From positions 1,550,001 through 1,614,000 of the forward strand of contig NC_007204.1 of NCBI RefSeq assembly GCF_000012305.1: DNA of 64,000 nt, written 5' to 3'. Numbering within the stretch: position 1 is the stretch's first letter; each line of letters opens with the position of its first letter. Shown here in pieces: positions 45,533-55,279 of this stretch. The translations under genes and the position numbers were made by a program. This stretch comes from Psychrobacter arcticus 273-4. Its GTDB lineage: Bacteria; Pseudomonadota; Gammaproteobacteria; Pseudomonadales; Moraxellaceae. The notes beneath the pieces are model-generated. The model did not search any database. It saw only the letters and a list, made by a program, of their open reading frames with translations, and was not told the DNA's origin.

Positions 45533-46684
45533 ATGACTGTATCTCATACCGACATTGCTCATACTGACAACGATAGTCTTGACAACGATAGTCTCGACAA
45601 TCAACAGGCTACTGATGAGCAAGCAAACTCTGTTGCAACTTCAGACAATAAAGCCTCTGATGATGCAGCCGATAATCGTCACGGCGCTGCCACGACAGCG
45701 CGGCAGTGGCAAGTGTTGTCACAATTGCAGCGCAATCGCTGGGTAGGTACGACCCATATCTATGAGCAGCTGATATTGGCAGGTTTTGATATCAGTTTAC
45801 GCACGGTACAGCGCGACCTAAACGCTCTTGCCAAACGCTTTCCTATCGAAAAAAACAACGCCAACCCGCAAGGCTGGCGCTGGGAAGATGATGCACCGCT
45901 ACAAAGCTTGCCGCATATGAATTTATCGCAAGCGGTCGCCTTCAATATGGTTGAGGCCAATCTAAGCCAGCTGCTACCGCCAGTTATTTTAGATGAGCTA
46001 TTTCCTTGGTTTGATTTGGCACGGCGCCAGCTCAAAAATAGCAAAGTGACCCATTCATGGATTGATAGGGTTCGTATTGAGCCTGCAACTCAGCCGTTGA
46101 TCGCCCCACATATCGATTTAGACAGTAAAGACAATATTTATCACGCTCTGTTTTATCAACTACAAATCAAAGCCTGCTATACCCGCAGCAATAAATCACA
46201 AGCCAGCGAATATACCTTAAACCCTATTGCTATCATTCAGCGTGGGGTGATTATTTATCTGCTCGCGACCCGTACCGATGATAGCGAAAATATCATTCGC
46301 ATTTTTGCCCTACATCGATTTGCCAGCGTTGAGATATTAGAGAGCGCCGCAAAAACGCCTGATAACTTCCAACTAGATAATTATCTGGATGCAGGTGGCA
46401 TGGGCTTTAGCCATCCTTTATTTAGCCCATTAGCCAATCATGGCAAATATACACCGATTGAGCTACAATTTACCAAACAAGCAGGCAAGAGCTTGACCGA
46501 AAGTAAGCTTAGTGATGACCAAATTGTCACCATCAATAGTGATGAAAGCTTGACCATACAAGCAACTGTGAACCTAACCTCGCAACTGGTCTGGTGGTTG
46601 CGAGGTTTTGGGAATGGTCTGCTAGATGCCAAGCCAGAGCTACTTTATCAAGCGGTATTAGATAAAACAGCAGATGCTATCTAA
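45533..46684 (+). CDS. WYL-domain transcriptional regulator
   Basis: 383 residues. The first 50 are a polar, Asp/Asn/Thr-rich tail with a Ser-Leu-Asp-Asn-Asp repeat (NDSLDNDSLDN). A winged helix-turn-helix follows (QWQVLSQLQRNRWVGTTHIY to ISLRTVQRDLNALAKRF), then the WYL-type ligand domain (LNPIAIIQRGVIIYLLAT and RIFALHRFASVEIL). Regulators of this kind often respond to nucleic acids or stress. The ribosome binding site AAAGG precedes ATG. It is followed 69 bases later by the TerD-domain gene on the same strand, so co-transcription is plausible. Confidence 0.87.
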   Translation: MTVSHTDIAHTDNDSLDNDSLDNQQATDEQANSVATSDNKASDDAADNRHGAATTARQWQVLSQLQRNRWVGTTHIYEQLILAGFDISLRTVQRDLNALAKRFPIEKNNANPQGWRWEDDAPLQSLPHMNLSQAVAFNMVEANLSQLLPPVILDELFPWFDLARRQLKNSKVTHSWIDRVRIEPATQPLIAPHIDLDSKDNIYHALFYQLQIKACYTRSNKSQASEYTLNPIAIIQRGVIIYLLATRTDDSENIIRIFALHRFASVEILESAAKTPDNFQLDNYLDAGGMGFSHPLFSPLANHGKYTPIELQFTKQAGKSLTESKLSDDQIVTINSDESLTIQATVNLTSQLVWWLRGFGNGLLDAKPELLYQAVLDKTADAI

Positions 46685-46753
46685 CCTGTTTTTATACGAT
46701 CTTTACAACTACCTAACCCATTCATAAAAAAACTATGCATCAAAAGGATTATT

Positions 46754-47422
46754 ATGTCGACCACTACCCCATCGCCACTACTGTCAGACAGCTTAAGAGG
46801 GTTGGGTCTAGATGCAGGTACTTTATTTTTTGGTCTCAATTATGAATTTACCAAGATTGAGCAAAAAGGCTTGTTTAAAAACTTAAAGAAGCGTTTTAAC
46901 AAAAATGCCAACTCTATAGATCTTGATTTGGCTTGCGTGTTATATGATGACAATTGCACCATTAGTGATATGGTTTGGTTTAAAAAGCTGCGTGACAAAG
47001 CCGAATCGATATGCCATCAAGGCGACAGTCTGAACGGTAAAGACCGCGGTGACCAAGCCATGTACCTTGCACCCCTTGATCAAGAGCAAATCCGGCTATA
47101 TCTGGATGAAATCCCTGCTCATATCACCCACATTGCTTTGATTGCCAACTCCTATCACGGACAGCCCTTTACCAGAGTTAAAAAGGGTGAGATTCATCTA
47201 AGCGATGATGAAGGCAACCGCTCTTTTGAGGTCAACTTAAAACAGCTGCCGCGTGATTGCCTGACGCTATGGGTGGCACATTTGCGCCGAGAAGTAGATG
47301 ACTGGCATCTAACGCTACAGAATCTACCGCTCCCTGCGACAGATTTGGCGCTAGCGGCTCAGCAAGTGGCGCACGAATTGGCTCGTGCCTTACCGATTCC
47401 ACAAGCAATCTATAGTCGGTGA
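46754..47422 (+). CDS. TerD-domain protein
   Basis: 222 residues with a TerD (tellurium-resistance/stress) fold: LRGLGLDAGTLFFGLNYEF, then DLDLACVLYDDN and CHQGDSLNGKDRGDQAMYL, whose Asp residues resemble the calcium-binding loops of the family. HITHIALIANSYHG is the next strand pair. No other Ter genes are present. The last three codons and stop (TAT-AGT-CGG-TGA) are exactly the first 12 bases of repeat copy 8, so the native C-terminus probably differed. Ribosome binding site AAAAGGA. Role in stress response is by analogy only. Confidence 0.85.
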   Translation: MSTTTPSPLLSDSLRGLGLDAGTLFFGLNYEFTKIEQKGLFKNLKKRFNKNANSIDLDLACVLYDDNCTISDMVWFKKLRDKAESICHQGDSLNGKDRGDQAMYLAPLDQEQIRLYLDEIPAHITHIALIANSYHGQPFTRVKKGEIHLSDDEGNRSFEVNLKQLPRDCLTLWVAHLRREVDDWHLTLQNLPLPATDLALAAQQVAHELARALPIPQAIYSR

Positions 47423-47548
47423 AAAATAATATCGATACAACACCTACTACTGGTGCAAATTTTTCTTGCTTGCTGTGCCTACGCAGACAGAGGCTGCAAA
47501 AAATTTACACCAGCAATACGGTAGCGATTTTAAAGTATTTCAACTATA
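47411..47548 (-). repeat. 138-bp palindromic element, copy 8 (reverse)
   Basis: Begins TATAGTCGGTGAAAAA and ends TTCAACTATA on the plus strand. It overlaps the end of the TerD gene and supplies its stop codon (TGA at 47420-47422). Confidence 0.96.
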
Positions 47549-47687
47549 TTCTAAAATAGTGCTTTACGCTTAATAAAAAATGCTCAATCGCTATACAAAG
47601 CAATTGACCATCTTTTATTTTATATACAGTTCCTTATTTTATAACCTAGGATATAAAAGAGAATCGCTGATAACTGATATTTTTTTA

Positions 47688-48665
47688 CTATAAGCGCTCG
47701 CCGCAATGCGGACAAAAATTCTTTTGCTGCACGTCTCTTTCACGGCGCTCAAGCTCTTGCTCACGCAGTACTTGCAGCACAATGTCCTGTGCTTGCTCTT
47801 TATCTAAGCCAAGCTCGCGGCGGATTTTCTCAATCATCATCTGATTTTGTACCAAATCAAAATCACTATCAATAAGTTGTCCCCGAAAGTCTTGTTCAAG
47901 CTCTTCACGGCGCTGACTGAGCTCATTTGCCAAGCCCGTTGCCAAAATACCGGCAGGCAATGCTGCTATACCTACACCCAGTATAGTAATGATAGCCCCT
48001 AATATTTTGCCCGCATTAGTAATCGGCGTCACATCACCATAACCCACTGTCGTTAAAGTGACTACCGCCCACCACATGGCTTTTGGTATCGACTCAAACT
48101 CCTCTGGCTGTGCATGATTTTCTACCAAATAAATCCCACTAGAGGCCGTCACAATCATGATTATCAAGATAAAAATAACAGCTTGAAACGAGCCTTTTTC
48201 TTTACTAATCACCACTAACAAAATACGTAATGAAGCAAAATAACGGGTGAGCTTAAGAATACGGAACAGGCGCAAAATGCGTAAAAAACGCAAGTCTATA
48301 CTGACAAAGAAGTTCAAAAATGCAGGGGCAATGGCAATCAAATCGATTAATGCTGACGGACTTTTTAGCCAATCCCAGCGCTGTCGCCACGTAGTATTGC
48401 TTGGCTTGGCTTCAGCGACACTCCATAGACGAAGCAGATATTCAATGGAAAATATCACAATAGAGAAGTTCTCAAACCACGTAAAGTACTCTTGATAAGG
48501 GTAGTACCAAGTGTCAACAGACTCGGCGATAACCGCAGTGACGTTTGCCATAATCAAAAAAATAAGAAAATAATCAACACAGCGACTAAAGAGCGTGTCA
48601 TGCTCATCGTTTTGCAAAATGTTATAGACAAAAAGACGCAAGCGCCGTATAGATTGGAATAGCAT
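47688..48665 (-). CDS. Voltage-gated ion channel (Kch-like potassium channel)
   Basis: 325 residues with six membrane segments (S1-S6) and the selectivity filter TTVGYGDVTP. The S4 helix carries a ladder of basic residues (RFLRILRLFRILKLTRY). After S6 is a cytoplasmic coiled region (LEQDFRGQLIDSDFDLVQNQ) and a C-terminal CPHCGERL, which pairs Cys residues as a small zinc-ribbon-like end. Potassium selectivity is inferred from the filter. Start supported by AGGGACGGC upstream of ATG. Confidence 0.88.
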   Translation of the reverse strand: MLFQSIRRLRLFVYNILQNDEHDTLFSRCVDYFLIFLIMANVTAVIAESVDTWYYPYQEYFTWFENFSIVIFSIEYLLRLWSVAEAKPSNTTWRQRWDWLKSPSALIDLIAIAPAFLNFFVSIDLRFLRILRLFRILKLTRYFASLRILLVVISKEKGSFQAVIFILIIMIVTASSGIYLVENHAQPEEFESIPKAMWWAVVTLTTVGYGDVTPITNAGKILGAIITILGVGIAALPAGILATGLANELSQRREELEQDFRGQLIDSDFDLVQNQMMIEKIRRELGLDKEQAQDIVLQVLREQELERRERDVQQKNFCPHCGERL

Positions 48666-48811
48666 GCCGTCCCTATGCGGTGTAACACCGAGCTTGGATG
48701 AACAAAAAAGCCGTTATGAGAGTTTTATTATACTAACTTTATGTAATAAATGTGCGTGACCAAGACCAATATGATGGCAACTGCAAAAACAGCCATGCGT
48801 AATAATCGCTC

Positions 48812-48958
48812 TTAAGCACGCAGCTCATGACTGAGTTTTTGCGCAGGTACTAAAAACAACCCATAATCTGGGCAACAGGAATCTATCTCATCCAACACTT
48901 TTAATGAGCGAGCATTTGCACAGCGCAGCGGAGAATTACTACAGTAGCCCAACATCAT
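48812..48958 (-). CDS. 48-residue cysteine-rich mini-protein
   Basis: A short ORF with a strong AAGGAG ribosome binding site 10 bases before its ATG. It reads MMLGYCSNSPLRCANARSL, then KVLDEIDSCCPDYGLFLV, then PAQKLSHELRA. The four Cys residues (6, 13, 28, 29) with Cys-Pro-Asp-Tyr-Gly recall the CxxxxxxC...CPxCG zinc ribbon found at the N-terminus of some Moraxellaceae proteins, here with the last Cys replaced by Tyr. It could be a free mini-protein or the truncated start of a longer gene. Confidence 0.6.
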   Translation of the reverse strand: MMLGYCSNSPLRCANARSLKVLDEIDSCCPDYGLFLVPAQKLSHELRA

Positions 48959-49242
48959 TAACAACCAACTCCTTTAAACAGTAACAGCGCATTAATAATA
49001 TCAAAAACGCTAAATAAACATATGATATGTTCTAAATTTTAACGTATCCAAACCCTTCTAGTTGTAACTTTACGCATAAATATCTTAACCTTCAGATTAA
49101 AACCTTACTTTTAGTAAGGATTTTGTACTATAATAGATAGCAGATGTTACAGGTTAATCCCTAGCCTAACATTATGTATCGCCAACTTATGCCATCCCTC
49201 ATGAGTTAGCGACCATCATTTATAACGTTGAGGAATTAAACG

Positions 49243-49872
49243 ATGAAACTACAATCCCTAGTTTTAGCTGCTGCTACTGCCCTTACTATGACCACTGCTT
49301 TTGCTGTGCCTGCAGGTACTTGGACAGTTGCCGCTGGTGCACACTATGTTGACCCAAAAAGTGATAACGGTACTTTAAACAATGGTTTATCTGTTGATGT
49401 TGATGGCGATGTACGCCCAACTATCAGTGGTGAATACTTTATCGCTAATAACGTTGGTGTTGAACTACTAGCTGCAATTCCTTTTCATCATGATTTCACA
49501 CTAAATGATGCTACTGGTAAAGAAATACTTACAGGGAAAACTCAACATTTACCACCAACGCTTTCTCTACAATATCACTTCGATGATTATAACTTGCCTA
49601 TGAATGTGAAACCGTTTATAGGTGTTGGTGTGAACTATACGACTTTCTTCAAGGAAAAACTTAATCAGCCTGGCGCTGATCTAAAGCTTGACGATAATGT
49701 TGGTATAGCTGGTCATATCGGTCTAGACATACCTTTTGCCCCAACTGAGGCTTTCCGTATCGATGCGCGTTATATGGACATCAAAACTGATGCTACTCTA
49801 AATGGTACTGATATTGGTGAAATCGACATTAGCCCTTGGGTTTATGGCGTTGCGTTTGTCAAACAGTTCTAA
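49243..49872 (+). CDS. ompW: OmpW-family outer membrane protein
   Basis: 209 residues with a signal peptide (MKLQSLVLAAATALTMTTAFA) and an eight-stranded barrel ending in Phe (AFVKQF), as expected for outer-membrane insertion. Family elements are AGTWTVAAGAHYVDPKSDNG, NVGVELLAAIPF, PTLSLQYHF and KPFIGVGVNYTTFF. OmpW proteins form narrow hydrophobic channels and respond to stress and iron or osmolarity. Ribosome binding site GAGGA. A hairpin (CCTTACTTTTAGTAAGG, 49103-49119) lies in the 5' region. Confidence 0.93.
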   Translation: MKLQSLVLAAATALTMTTAFAVPAGTWTVAAGAHYVDPKSDNGTLNNGLSVDVDGDVRPTISGEYFIANNVGVELLAAIPFHHDFTLNDATGKEILTGKTQHLPPTLSLQYHFDDYNLPMNVKPFIGVGVNYTTFFKEKLNQPGADLKLDDNVGIAGHIGLDIPFAPTEAFRIDARYMDIKTDATLNGTDIGEIDISPWVYGVAFVKQF

Positions 49873-49905
49873 TTTAGCCGTATCATAAGCTAAAGATTAT
49901 GAATA

Positions 49906-49934
49906 AAAAAGCCAGCTTAATTGCTGGCTTTTTA
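49906..49934 (+). terminator. Intrinsic terminator after ompW
   Basis: AAAAAGCCAGC (49906-49916), a 6-base loop, GCTGGCTTTTT (49923-49933). Confidence 0.92.
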
Positions 49935-49950
49935 GTGTCTGTCATTTATC

Positions 49951-50088
49951 TATAGTTGAAATACTTTAAAGTCGCTACCGTATTGCTGGTGTAAATTTTT
50001 TGCAGCCTCTGTCTGCGTAGGCACAGCAAGCAAGAAAAATTTGCACCAGTAGTACGTGTTGTATCGATATTACTTTTCACCGACTATA
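49951..50088 (+). repeat. 138-bp palindromic element, copy 9 (forward)
   Basis: Starts TATAGTTGAAATAC, ends CACCGACTATA. It lies between the ompW terminator and the aceF terminator, in a convergent gap. Confidence 0.96.
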
Positions 50089-50111
50089 TATTCTGATGAA
50101 ATAGCAAATAT

Positions 50112-50141
50112 AAAAAAGACCATCCGCAGACAGTCTTTTTA
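50112..50141 (-). terminator. Terminator-like hairpin after aceF
   Basis: AAAAAGAC (50113-50120) and GTCTTTTT (50133-50140) flank a 12-base loop, with a T-run on the minus strand. Confidence 0.65.
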
Positions 50142-50172
50142 TTATTCATATTATTTTAAGTAGTCGTAAAAC

Positions 50173-51909
50173 CTATAGCAAAATGCGGCGCGGGTCAGCA
50201 AGCAATGTTGCGACATAGCGGGTAAATACTGCCGCATCAGCACCGTTAATCACACGGTGATCGTATGATAATGACAATGGCAACATGAGGCGCGGCTCAA
50301 AGGCTTGCTTAGCAGCATTCCATTTCGGTTGCATAGTCGCTTCTGATGCACCCAAAATACCTACTTGCGGCCAGTTTACCAATGGCGTAAACGCCGTACC
50401 ACCCAAGATGCCTTGACTTGATATGGTAAAGCTAGCACCTTGTAAGTCTTTGGTGCTCAGCTTTTTATCACGGGCTTTGATTGCCAACTCGCCGATTTCA
50501 ATCGCAATTTGCTTAATGCCTTTTTCGTGAGCATTTTTAATCACTGGCACGATTAACCCATCATCTGTTGCTACCGCAATACCCATATTCACGCTTTTAC
50601 GTAGGATAACCTGCGTATTGTCATCGCTTAAATGACTGTTAAAGCGTGGATGCTGGGTCAATGCATAAGCAGTTGCCTTGACGATAAAAGCCAAAATTGT
50701 CAGTCCAATACCTTCAGCTTTCATACCACCTTTAAGTTCGCTACGCAGCTGCTCTGTCTCAGTAATATCAGACAAATCAAACTGCGTCACTTGTGGCAAG
50801 TAAGTATTGTAATTAAGCTGCGGTATAGACACCTTTTGCAAGCGTGTTAAATCTTGGGTTTCCGTTTCACCCCAAATTTCAACGTTACTCATATCAGGCA
50901 AGCTTGGTAAGCTGGCTCTAGATGCACCGGTTGCAGTAGCTGGAGAAGCTTGCTGTGTCGTTAGGCTTTGTTTGACATGCGCAAATAAATCTTCTTTTAA
51001 GATACGCGCATTCAGTGCTGAACCTGCCACCTCACTAATATCCACACCCAACTGACGCGCAAGCTTACGGACAGCTGGACCAGCATAGACATCAACCATT
51101 TTTTCATTGACTTGTGCTTCGGTCAGCTTATTACTTGCGCTGGTCGTCGCATTAGCGGCTTGTTTAGGTGCAGTCGTTACTTGCTTATCTGCTTTCTGAC
51201 TGGCATCAGCCTTTTCATCAGTAGCCGCTGGTTTTGGATCTTGCGACTGCGCATCTTCTGCTTTGGCTTCACTTGTAATATTGGTATTATCTGAGCTTTG
51301 ACCAATGATGACAATAAAGTCTTGACCATTGGCAACCATATCGCCAGTTTGTACCAGTATTTTTTCAACTTTGCCTGCTTGCGGCGCTGGTACTTCAACC
51401 GAAGCTTTATCCGACTCAATCAGCAAGATAGACTGATCGGCAGTGACCATATCACCGACACTAACCATAATCTCAGAAACTTGCGCTTCATCGACGCCTA
51501 AATCTGGTAGCGCATGAGTGGTTGCTGTTGCGGCTTGTTGAGCAGGCTGAGCGGTATTTGACTCAGCTGTTACTTTATCACTCTGCTCTTCTTTTTGCGT
51601 TTCTTCTTGCTCAGTATCACGAGACTTATCTTGAGTATCAGCGACAGCTGCTTCTGTGCTTTGGCTATCATCTTGATTCTCAGTCTCGCTTTCAAGCTCA
51701 ATCAGCACCATACCTTCGCTGACTTGATCGCCAACCGCAACGCTAATTTTAGTTACTTTGCCAGCAGCAGAGCTTGGTACTTCAACTGACGCTTTATCTG
51801 ACTCAAGCAAAATAATATTATCGTCTTTTGCGATGACATCACCAACTGCAACCATAATTTCACTGACTTCGGCGCTATCAACACCCAAATCGGGGGCTTT
51901 AATTTCCAT
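50173..51909 (-). CDS. aceF: Dihydrolipoamide acetyltransferase (pyruvate dehydrogenase E2)
   Basis: Core of the pyruvate dehydrogenase complex. 578 residues from the ATG giving MEIKAPDLGV, with AAGGAG upstream; a frame starting 90 bases earlier overlaps aceE and is not used. Two lipoyl domains each carry a lipoylated Lys in ESDKASVEVP, joined by acidic, Ala/Pro-rich linkers. A peripheral subunit-binding domain (AGPAVRKLARQLGVDISEV) and the catalytic domain with DHRVINGADAAVF (His-x-x-x-Gly-x-Asp) complete it. aceE is 25 bases upstream, so the two form an operon. lpd is not in the window. The attached lipoate would depend on lipB at 10.5-11.3 kb. Confidence 0.96.
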   Translation of the reverse strand: MEIKAPDLGVDSAEVSEIMVAVGDVIAKDDNIILLESDKASVEVPSSAAGKVTKISVAVGDQVSEGMVLIELESETENQDDSQSTEAAVADTQDKSRDTEQEETQKEEQSDKVTAESNTAQPAQQAATATTHALPDLGVDEAQVSEIMVSVGDMVTADQSILLIESDKASVEVPAPQAGKVEKILVQTGDMVANGQDFIVIIGQSSDNTNITSEAKAEDAQSQDPKPAATDEKADASQKADKQVTTAPKQAANATTSASNKLTEAQVNEKMVDVYAGPAVRKLARQLGVDISEVAGSALNARILKEDLFAHVKQSLTTQQASPATATGASRASLPSLPDMSNVEIWGETETQDLTRLQKVSIPQLNYNTYLPQVTQFDLSDITETEQLRSELKGGMKAEGIGLTILAFIVKATAYALTQHPRFNSHLSDDNTQVILRKSVNMGIAVATDDGLIVPVIKNAHEKGIKQIAIEIGELAIKARDKKLSTKDLQGASFTISSQGILGGTAFTPLVNWPQVGILGASEATMQPKWNAAKQAFEPRLMLPLSLSYDHRVINGADAAVFTRYVATLLADPRRILL

Positions 51910-51934
51910 CCTTGTTCTCCTTGTCTTATGGTTA

Positions 51935-54748
51935 TTATTCTGTGACGTCATCATTATTAAGTAAGGTCGCATCGGCTTTGTCTTCGGCGCGCCCTTCACT
52001 GCTTATCTCTTCATCCTCTTCACTAATAAACTCAGGTACCGGACTTGGATTAACATTATCAGGTGCTGGTGCATCTGGGAATTGATCATAATAAGACTGC
52101 TGCTGCCATGCAGGTGGCTGATCGGCTTCAATACCAAAGCTTGAAATCGCATCTTTGACTAAGCGCATCTCAACTTCGCCTTCATCTGCCAAGCGTTTTA
52201 GCGTAGCGACAACGATGTGTGCGGCATCAACATGGAAGAAGCTACGGAGATTCTCACGGGTATCTGAGCGACCATAGCCATCTGTACCAAGCGTGGTATA
52301 AGGACGGTTGTCAGGTAACCAAGCACGGATTTGCTCTGAGTAGTTACGCATATAATCTGTTGCGGCAACGACGATACCTTCGTGCGGCGCCAACTGCTCA
52401 GTAACCCAAGGTACTATCTCTTCTTCCATCGGATGCAAGCGGTTATAATCATCACAAGCCATACCATCACGAGTCAATTCGTTAAAGCTGGTCACACTCC
52501 AAACATTTGAAGTAATATTGAAATCGTCTTTTAGAATTTGTGATGCTTTTTGTACTTCACGTAAGATGACACCAGAACCTAATAACTGAACTTGCGCTGA
52601 GCTATTATCTTCTAGTAAATACATACCGCGCTTAATGCCTTCCTCTACGCCTTCTGGCATTTCAGGCTGTTCATAGTTTTCATTCATCAAGGTCAAGTAA
52701 TAATAAACGCGCTCGCCTTCACCATACATACGGCGCAGACCATCATGCATCACCACTGCCAACTCATAACCAAAGCAAGGATCATAGGTTACGCAGTTTG
52801 GTACCACGTTAAATAGAATTTGTGAATGACCGTCTTGATGTTGCAAGCCTTCACCGTTCAACGTCGTACGACCTGCGGTAGCGCCCAGTAAGAAACCCTG
52901 AGCCTGACAATCACCTGCCGCCCATGCTAGATCACCAATACGTTGGAAACCAAACATCGAGTAATAGATATACATCGGAATCATCGGTAACGCATTGACA
53001 GAATAACTGGTTGCCAATGCAATCCAAGCACTCATCGCGCCCGCTTCGTTGATGCCTTCTTCTAACATATGACCATCGATGGCTTCTTTATAACCCATCA
53101 AGGCTTCACTATCTTCTGGCGTATATTTTTGACCAACTGCCGAATAGATACCCAATTGACGGAACATCCCTTCTAGACCAAAAGTACGGGCTTCATCAGG
53201 AACGATAGGTACAACGCGATCTTGGATGTCTTTATTCTTTAGCATCGCTGATAATAGACGCACAAACACCATGGTGGTTGATTGCTCTTTACCGTTACTG
53301 CCTTTTAAGACACGATCAAAGATAGACAAATCAGGAATATTCAATGGAATATGTCCACTGCGACGATTTGGAAGATGACCACCCAAGGCTTCACGGCGAC
53401 CTTTGAGATATTTCATCTCCGCTGAACCTTCTTCAGGGCGATAAAACGGTAACGTCTCTAATTGCTCATCGGTAAACGGCAAATCAAAACGATCGCGGAA
53501 ATACATCAAGGCTTCTTGATCAAGTTTTTTGACCTGATGCGATTTATTCACCGCTTGGGTTTGGGTAGATAGACCATAGCCTTTAACAGTTTTGACCAAA
53601 ACAACGGTTGGCTGACCTTTGGTTTTCATGGCTTCACTAAACGCCGCGTAAACTTTCATAGGATCATGACCACCACGGTTTAGGCGTGAGATATCTTCAT
53701 CCGTCAAGGCGTCTGCCATCTCTTTTAACTCAGGATACTTGTTAAAGAAATGCTCGCGAGTAAATTCAGCCGTACGCGCTTCATATAGCTGATACTCGCC
53801 ATCGACCACTTCTTCCATACGGTATTTAAGAGCACCTGAGACGTCTTTATCAAGCAAAGTATCCCACTGACCGCCCCAGACAACTTTAATCACACGCCAG
53901 CCTGCGCCGCGGAATACTGATTCAAGTTCCTGAATGATTTTACCATTACCGCGAACAGGACCATCAAGGCGCTGCAAGTTACAGTTGACCACCCAAATAA
54001 GATTATCCAATTTTTCACGACCAGCAAGCGAGATTGCACCTAAGCTTTCTGGCTCATCGGTTTCGCCATCGCCTAAGAAGGTCCAAATTTTACGACCTTC
54101 TTTTTCAAGCAGACCACGGTTTTCCATGTAACGATGGACGTGGGCATGGTAGATCGACATGATAGGACCTAAGCCCATTGAAACCGTTGGGAACTGCCAA
54201 TAATCAGGCATTAGGTACGGGTGCGGATAGCTTGACAGACCTTTACCACCAACTTCACGGCGGAAATTGTCTAGCTGCTCTTCAGTTAAGCGCCCTTCTA
54301 GATAAGAACGTGCATAGATACCAGGCGCTGAGTGACCTTGGTAATAAATCATATCACCACCGAAATGATCACTGGCAGCACGAAAAAAGTGATTAAAACC
54401 TGTCTCATAAAGGGTAGCACTTGAAGCAAATGTCGCTAAGTGACCGCCTAAATCATCGTCGTTTTTATTGGCACGCATTACCATTGCCAAAGCATTGTAG
54501 CGAATCAGAGCACGAATTTTGCGCTCGATCGTCAAGTCACCTGGGTACATTGGTTCATCTTCAACGGCGATGGTATTGATATAAGCCGTATCTAAACGGT
54601 TAAATGGCAGGCCTTCTTGCACCCCCATATTGTATAAGGCTTTTAATAAGAACTGCGCACGATCTTTATCAGCATGCTTAATCACAGACTCAAAAGCTTG
54701 CAGCCATTCCTGCGTTTCGCTGCTATCAGCATCCTTGTAATAATTCAT
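51935..54748 (-). CDS. aceE: Pyruvate dehydrogenase E1 component, homodimeric
   Basis: Decarboxylates pyruvate with thiamine diphosphate and transfers the acetyl group to E2. 937 residues from the ATG giving MNYYKDADS, which has AAGGA about 9 bases upstream; an ATG 27 bases earlier (MTDKKG) is less likely. The TPP-binding region is FLGDGETDEPES to WVVNCNLQRLDG. Family blocks include GHSAPGIYARSYLEGRL and GATAGRTTLNGEGLQHQDGH. The C-terminal 40 residues, after PAWQQQSYYDQF, are acidic and variable. Length matches the E. coli-type enzyme (887) with an extended tail. Confidence 0.97.
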   Translation of the reverse strand: MNYYKDADSSETQEWLQAFESVIKHADKDRAQFLLKALYNMGVQEGLPFNRLDTAYINTIAVEDEPMYPGDLTIERKIRALIRYNALAMVMRANKNDDDLGGHLATFASSATLYETGFNHFFRAASDHFGGDMIYYQGHSAPGIYARSYLEGRLTEEQLDNFRREVGGKGLSSYPHPYLMPDYWQFPTVSMGLGPIMSIYHAHVHRYMENRGLLEKEGRKIWTFLGDGETDEPESLGAISLAGREKLDNLIWVVNCNLQRLDGPVRGNGKIIQELESVFRGAGWRVIKVVWGGQWDTLLDKDVSGALKYRMEEVVDGEYQLYEARTAEFTREHFFNKYPELKEMADALTDEDISRLNRGGHDPMKVYAAFSEAMKTKGQPTVVLVKTVKGYGLSTQTQAVNKSHQVKKLDQEALMYFRDRFDLPFTDEQLETLPFYRPEEGSAEMKYLKGRREALGGHLPNRRSGHIPLNIPDLSIFDRVLKGSNGKEQSTTMVFVRLLSAMLKNKDIQDRVVPIVPDEARTFGLEGMFRQLGIYSAVGQKYTPEDSEALMGYKEAIDGHMLEEGINEAGAMSAWIALATSYSVNALPMIPMYIYYSMFGFQRIGDLAWAAGDCQAQGFLLGATAGRTTLNGEGLQHQDGHSQILFNVVPNCVTYDPCFGYELAVVMHDGLRRMYGEGERVYYYLTLMNENYEQPEMPEGVEEGIKRGMYLLEDNSSAQVQLLGSGVILREVQKASQILKDDFNITSNVWSVTSFNELTRDGMACDDYNRLHPMEEEIVPWVTEQLAPHEGIVVAATDYMRNYSEQIRAWLPDNRPYTTLGTDGYGRSDTRENLRSFFHVDAAHIVVATLKRLADEGEVEMRLVKDAISSFGIEADQPPAWQQQSYYDQFPDAPAPDNVNPSPVPEFISEEDEEISSEGRAEDKADATLLNNDDVTE

Positions 54749-55279
54749 CTTTCTTAATCCTTTTTTATCAGTCATCCCTACACGATGGCAGGGTATTATT
54801 AAATCACAGAGTTATACATATTTTCGTAAGCAAACGATTTACCTAATGCCTTCCTTGCTGCATCTCGTCATTCCATTATATGTCGTGGTTCTTACAGACC
54901 AGTTACTAATAAACAGTAACTGTAGCTTGGCATGGGGTTCAAACAGACATCGTAGTAAAAGTAAACGACAGCCGATATGCGACTTTCATCATCAAATGAT
55001 ATTGACGCTTTATTATAGGGGTTTATTAACAGATTGTTTATAGCTATAGAGAAATGCCAATATGACAAGTATTTTTAAAATAAATAGTGATTATTTTTTT
55101 GGAGATATTTAAGAAGTTTGTTGGGAAGTTCTTTGCAATGAGTAATGAAAGTTATATTTAGCACAAAAATGTATTTGGTCATAATAAGTCTGCCACTCAT
55201 CTGCTTTCTGAGAAATTTACAAAATTATTGCTTAATATGGGGCGGTTCAGGTCAAGTATTATCGCCACCCGATCAAATG
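54749..55279. other. Upstream region of aceE with a short inverted repeat
   Basis: About 530 A/T-rich bases preceding repeat copy 10. CAGTTACT (54900-54907) and AGTAACTG (54915-54922) form an 8-bp inverted repeat with a 7-base spacer about 150 bases from the aceE start, a possible operator or hairpin. It does not match the PdhR box as I recall it. Confidence 0.4.
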
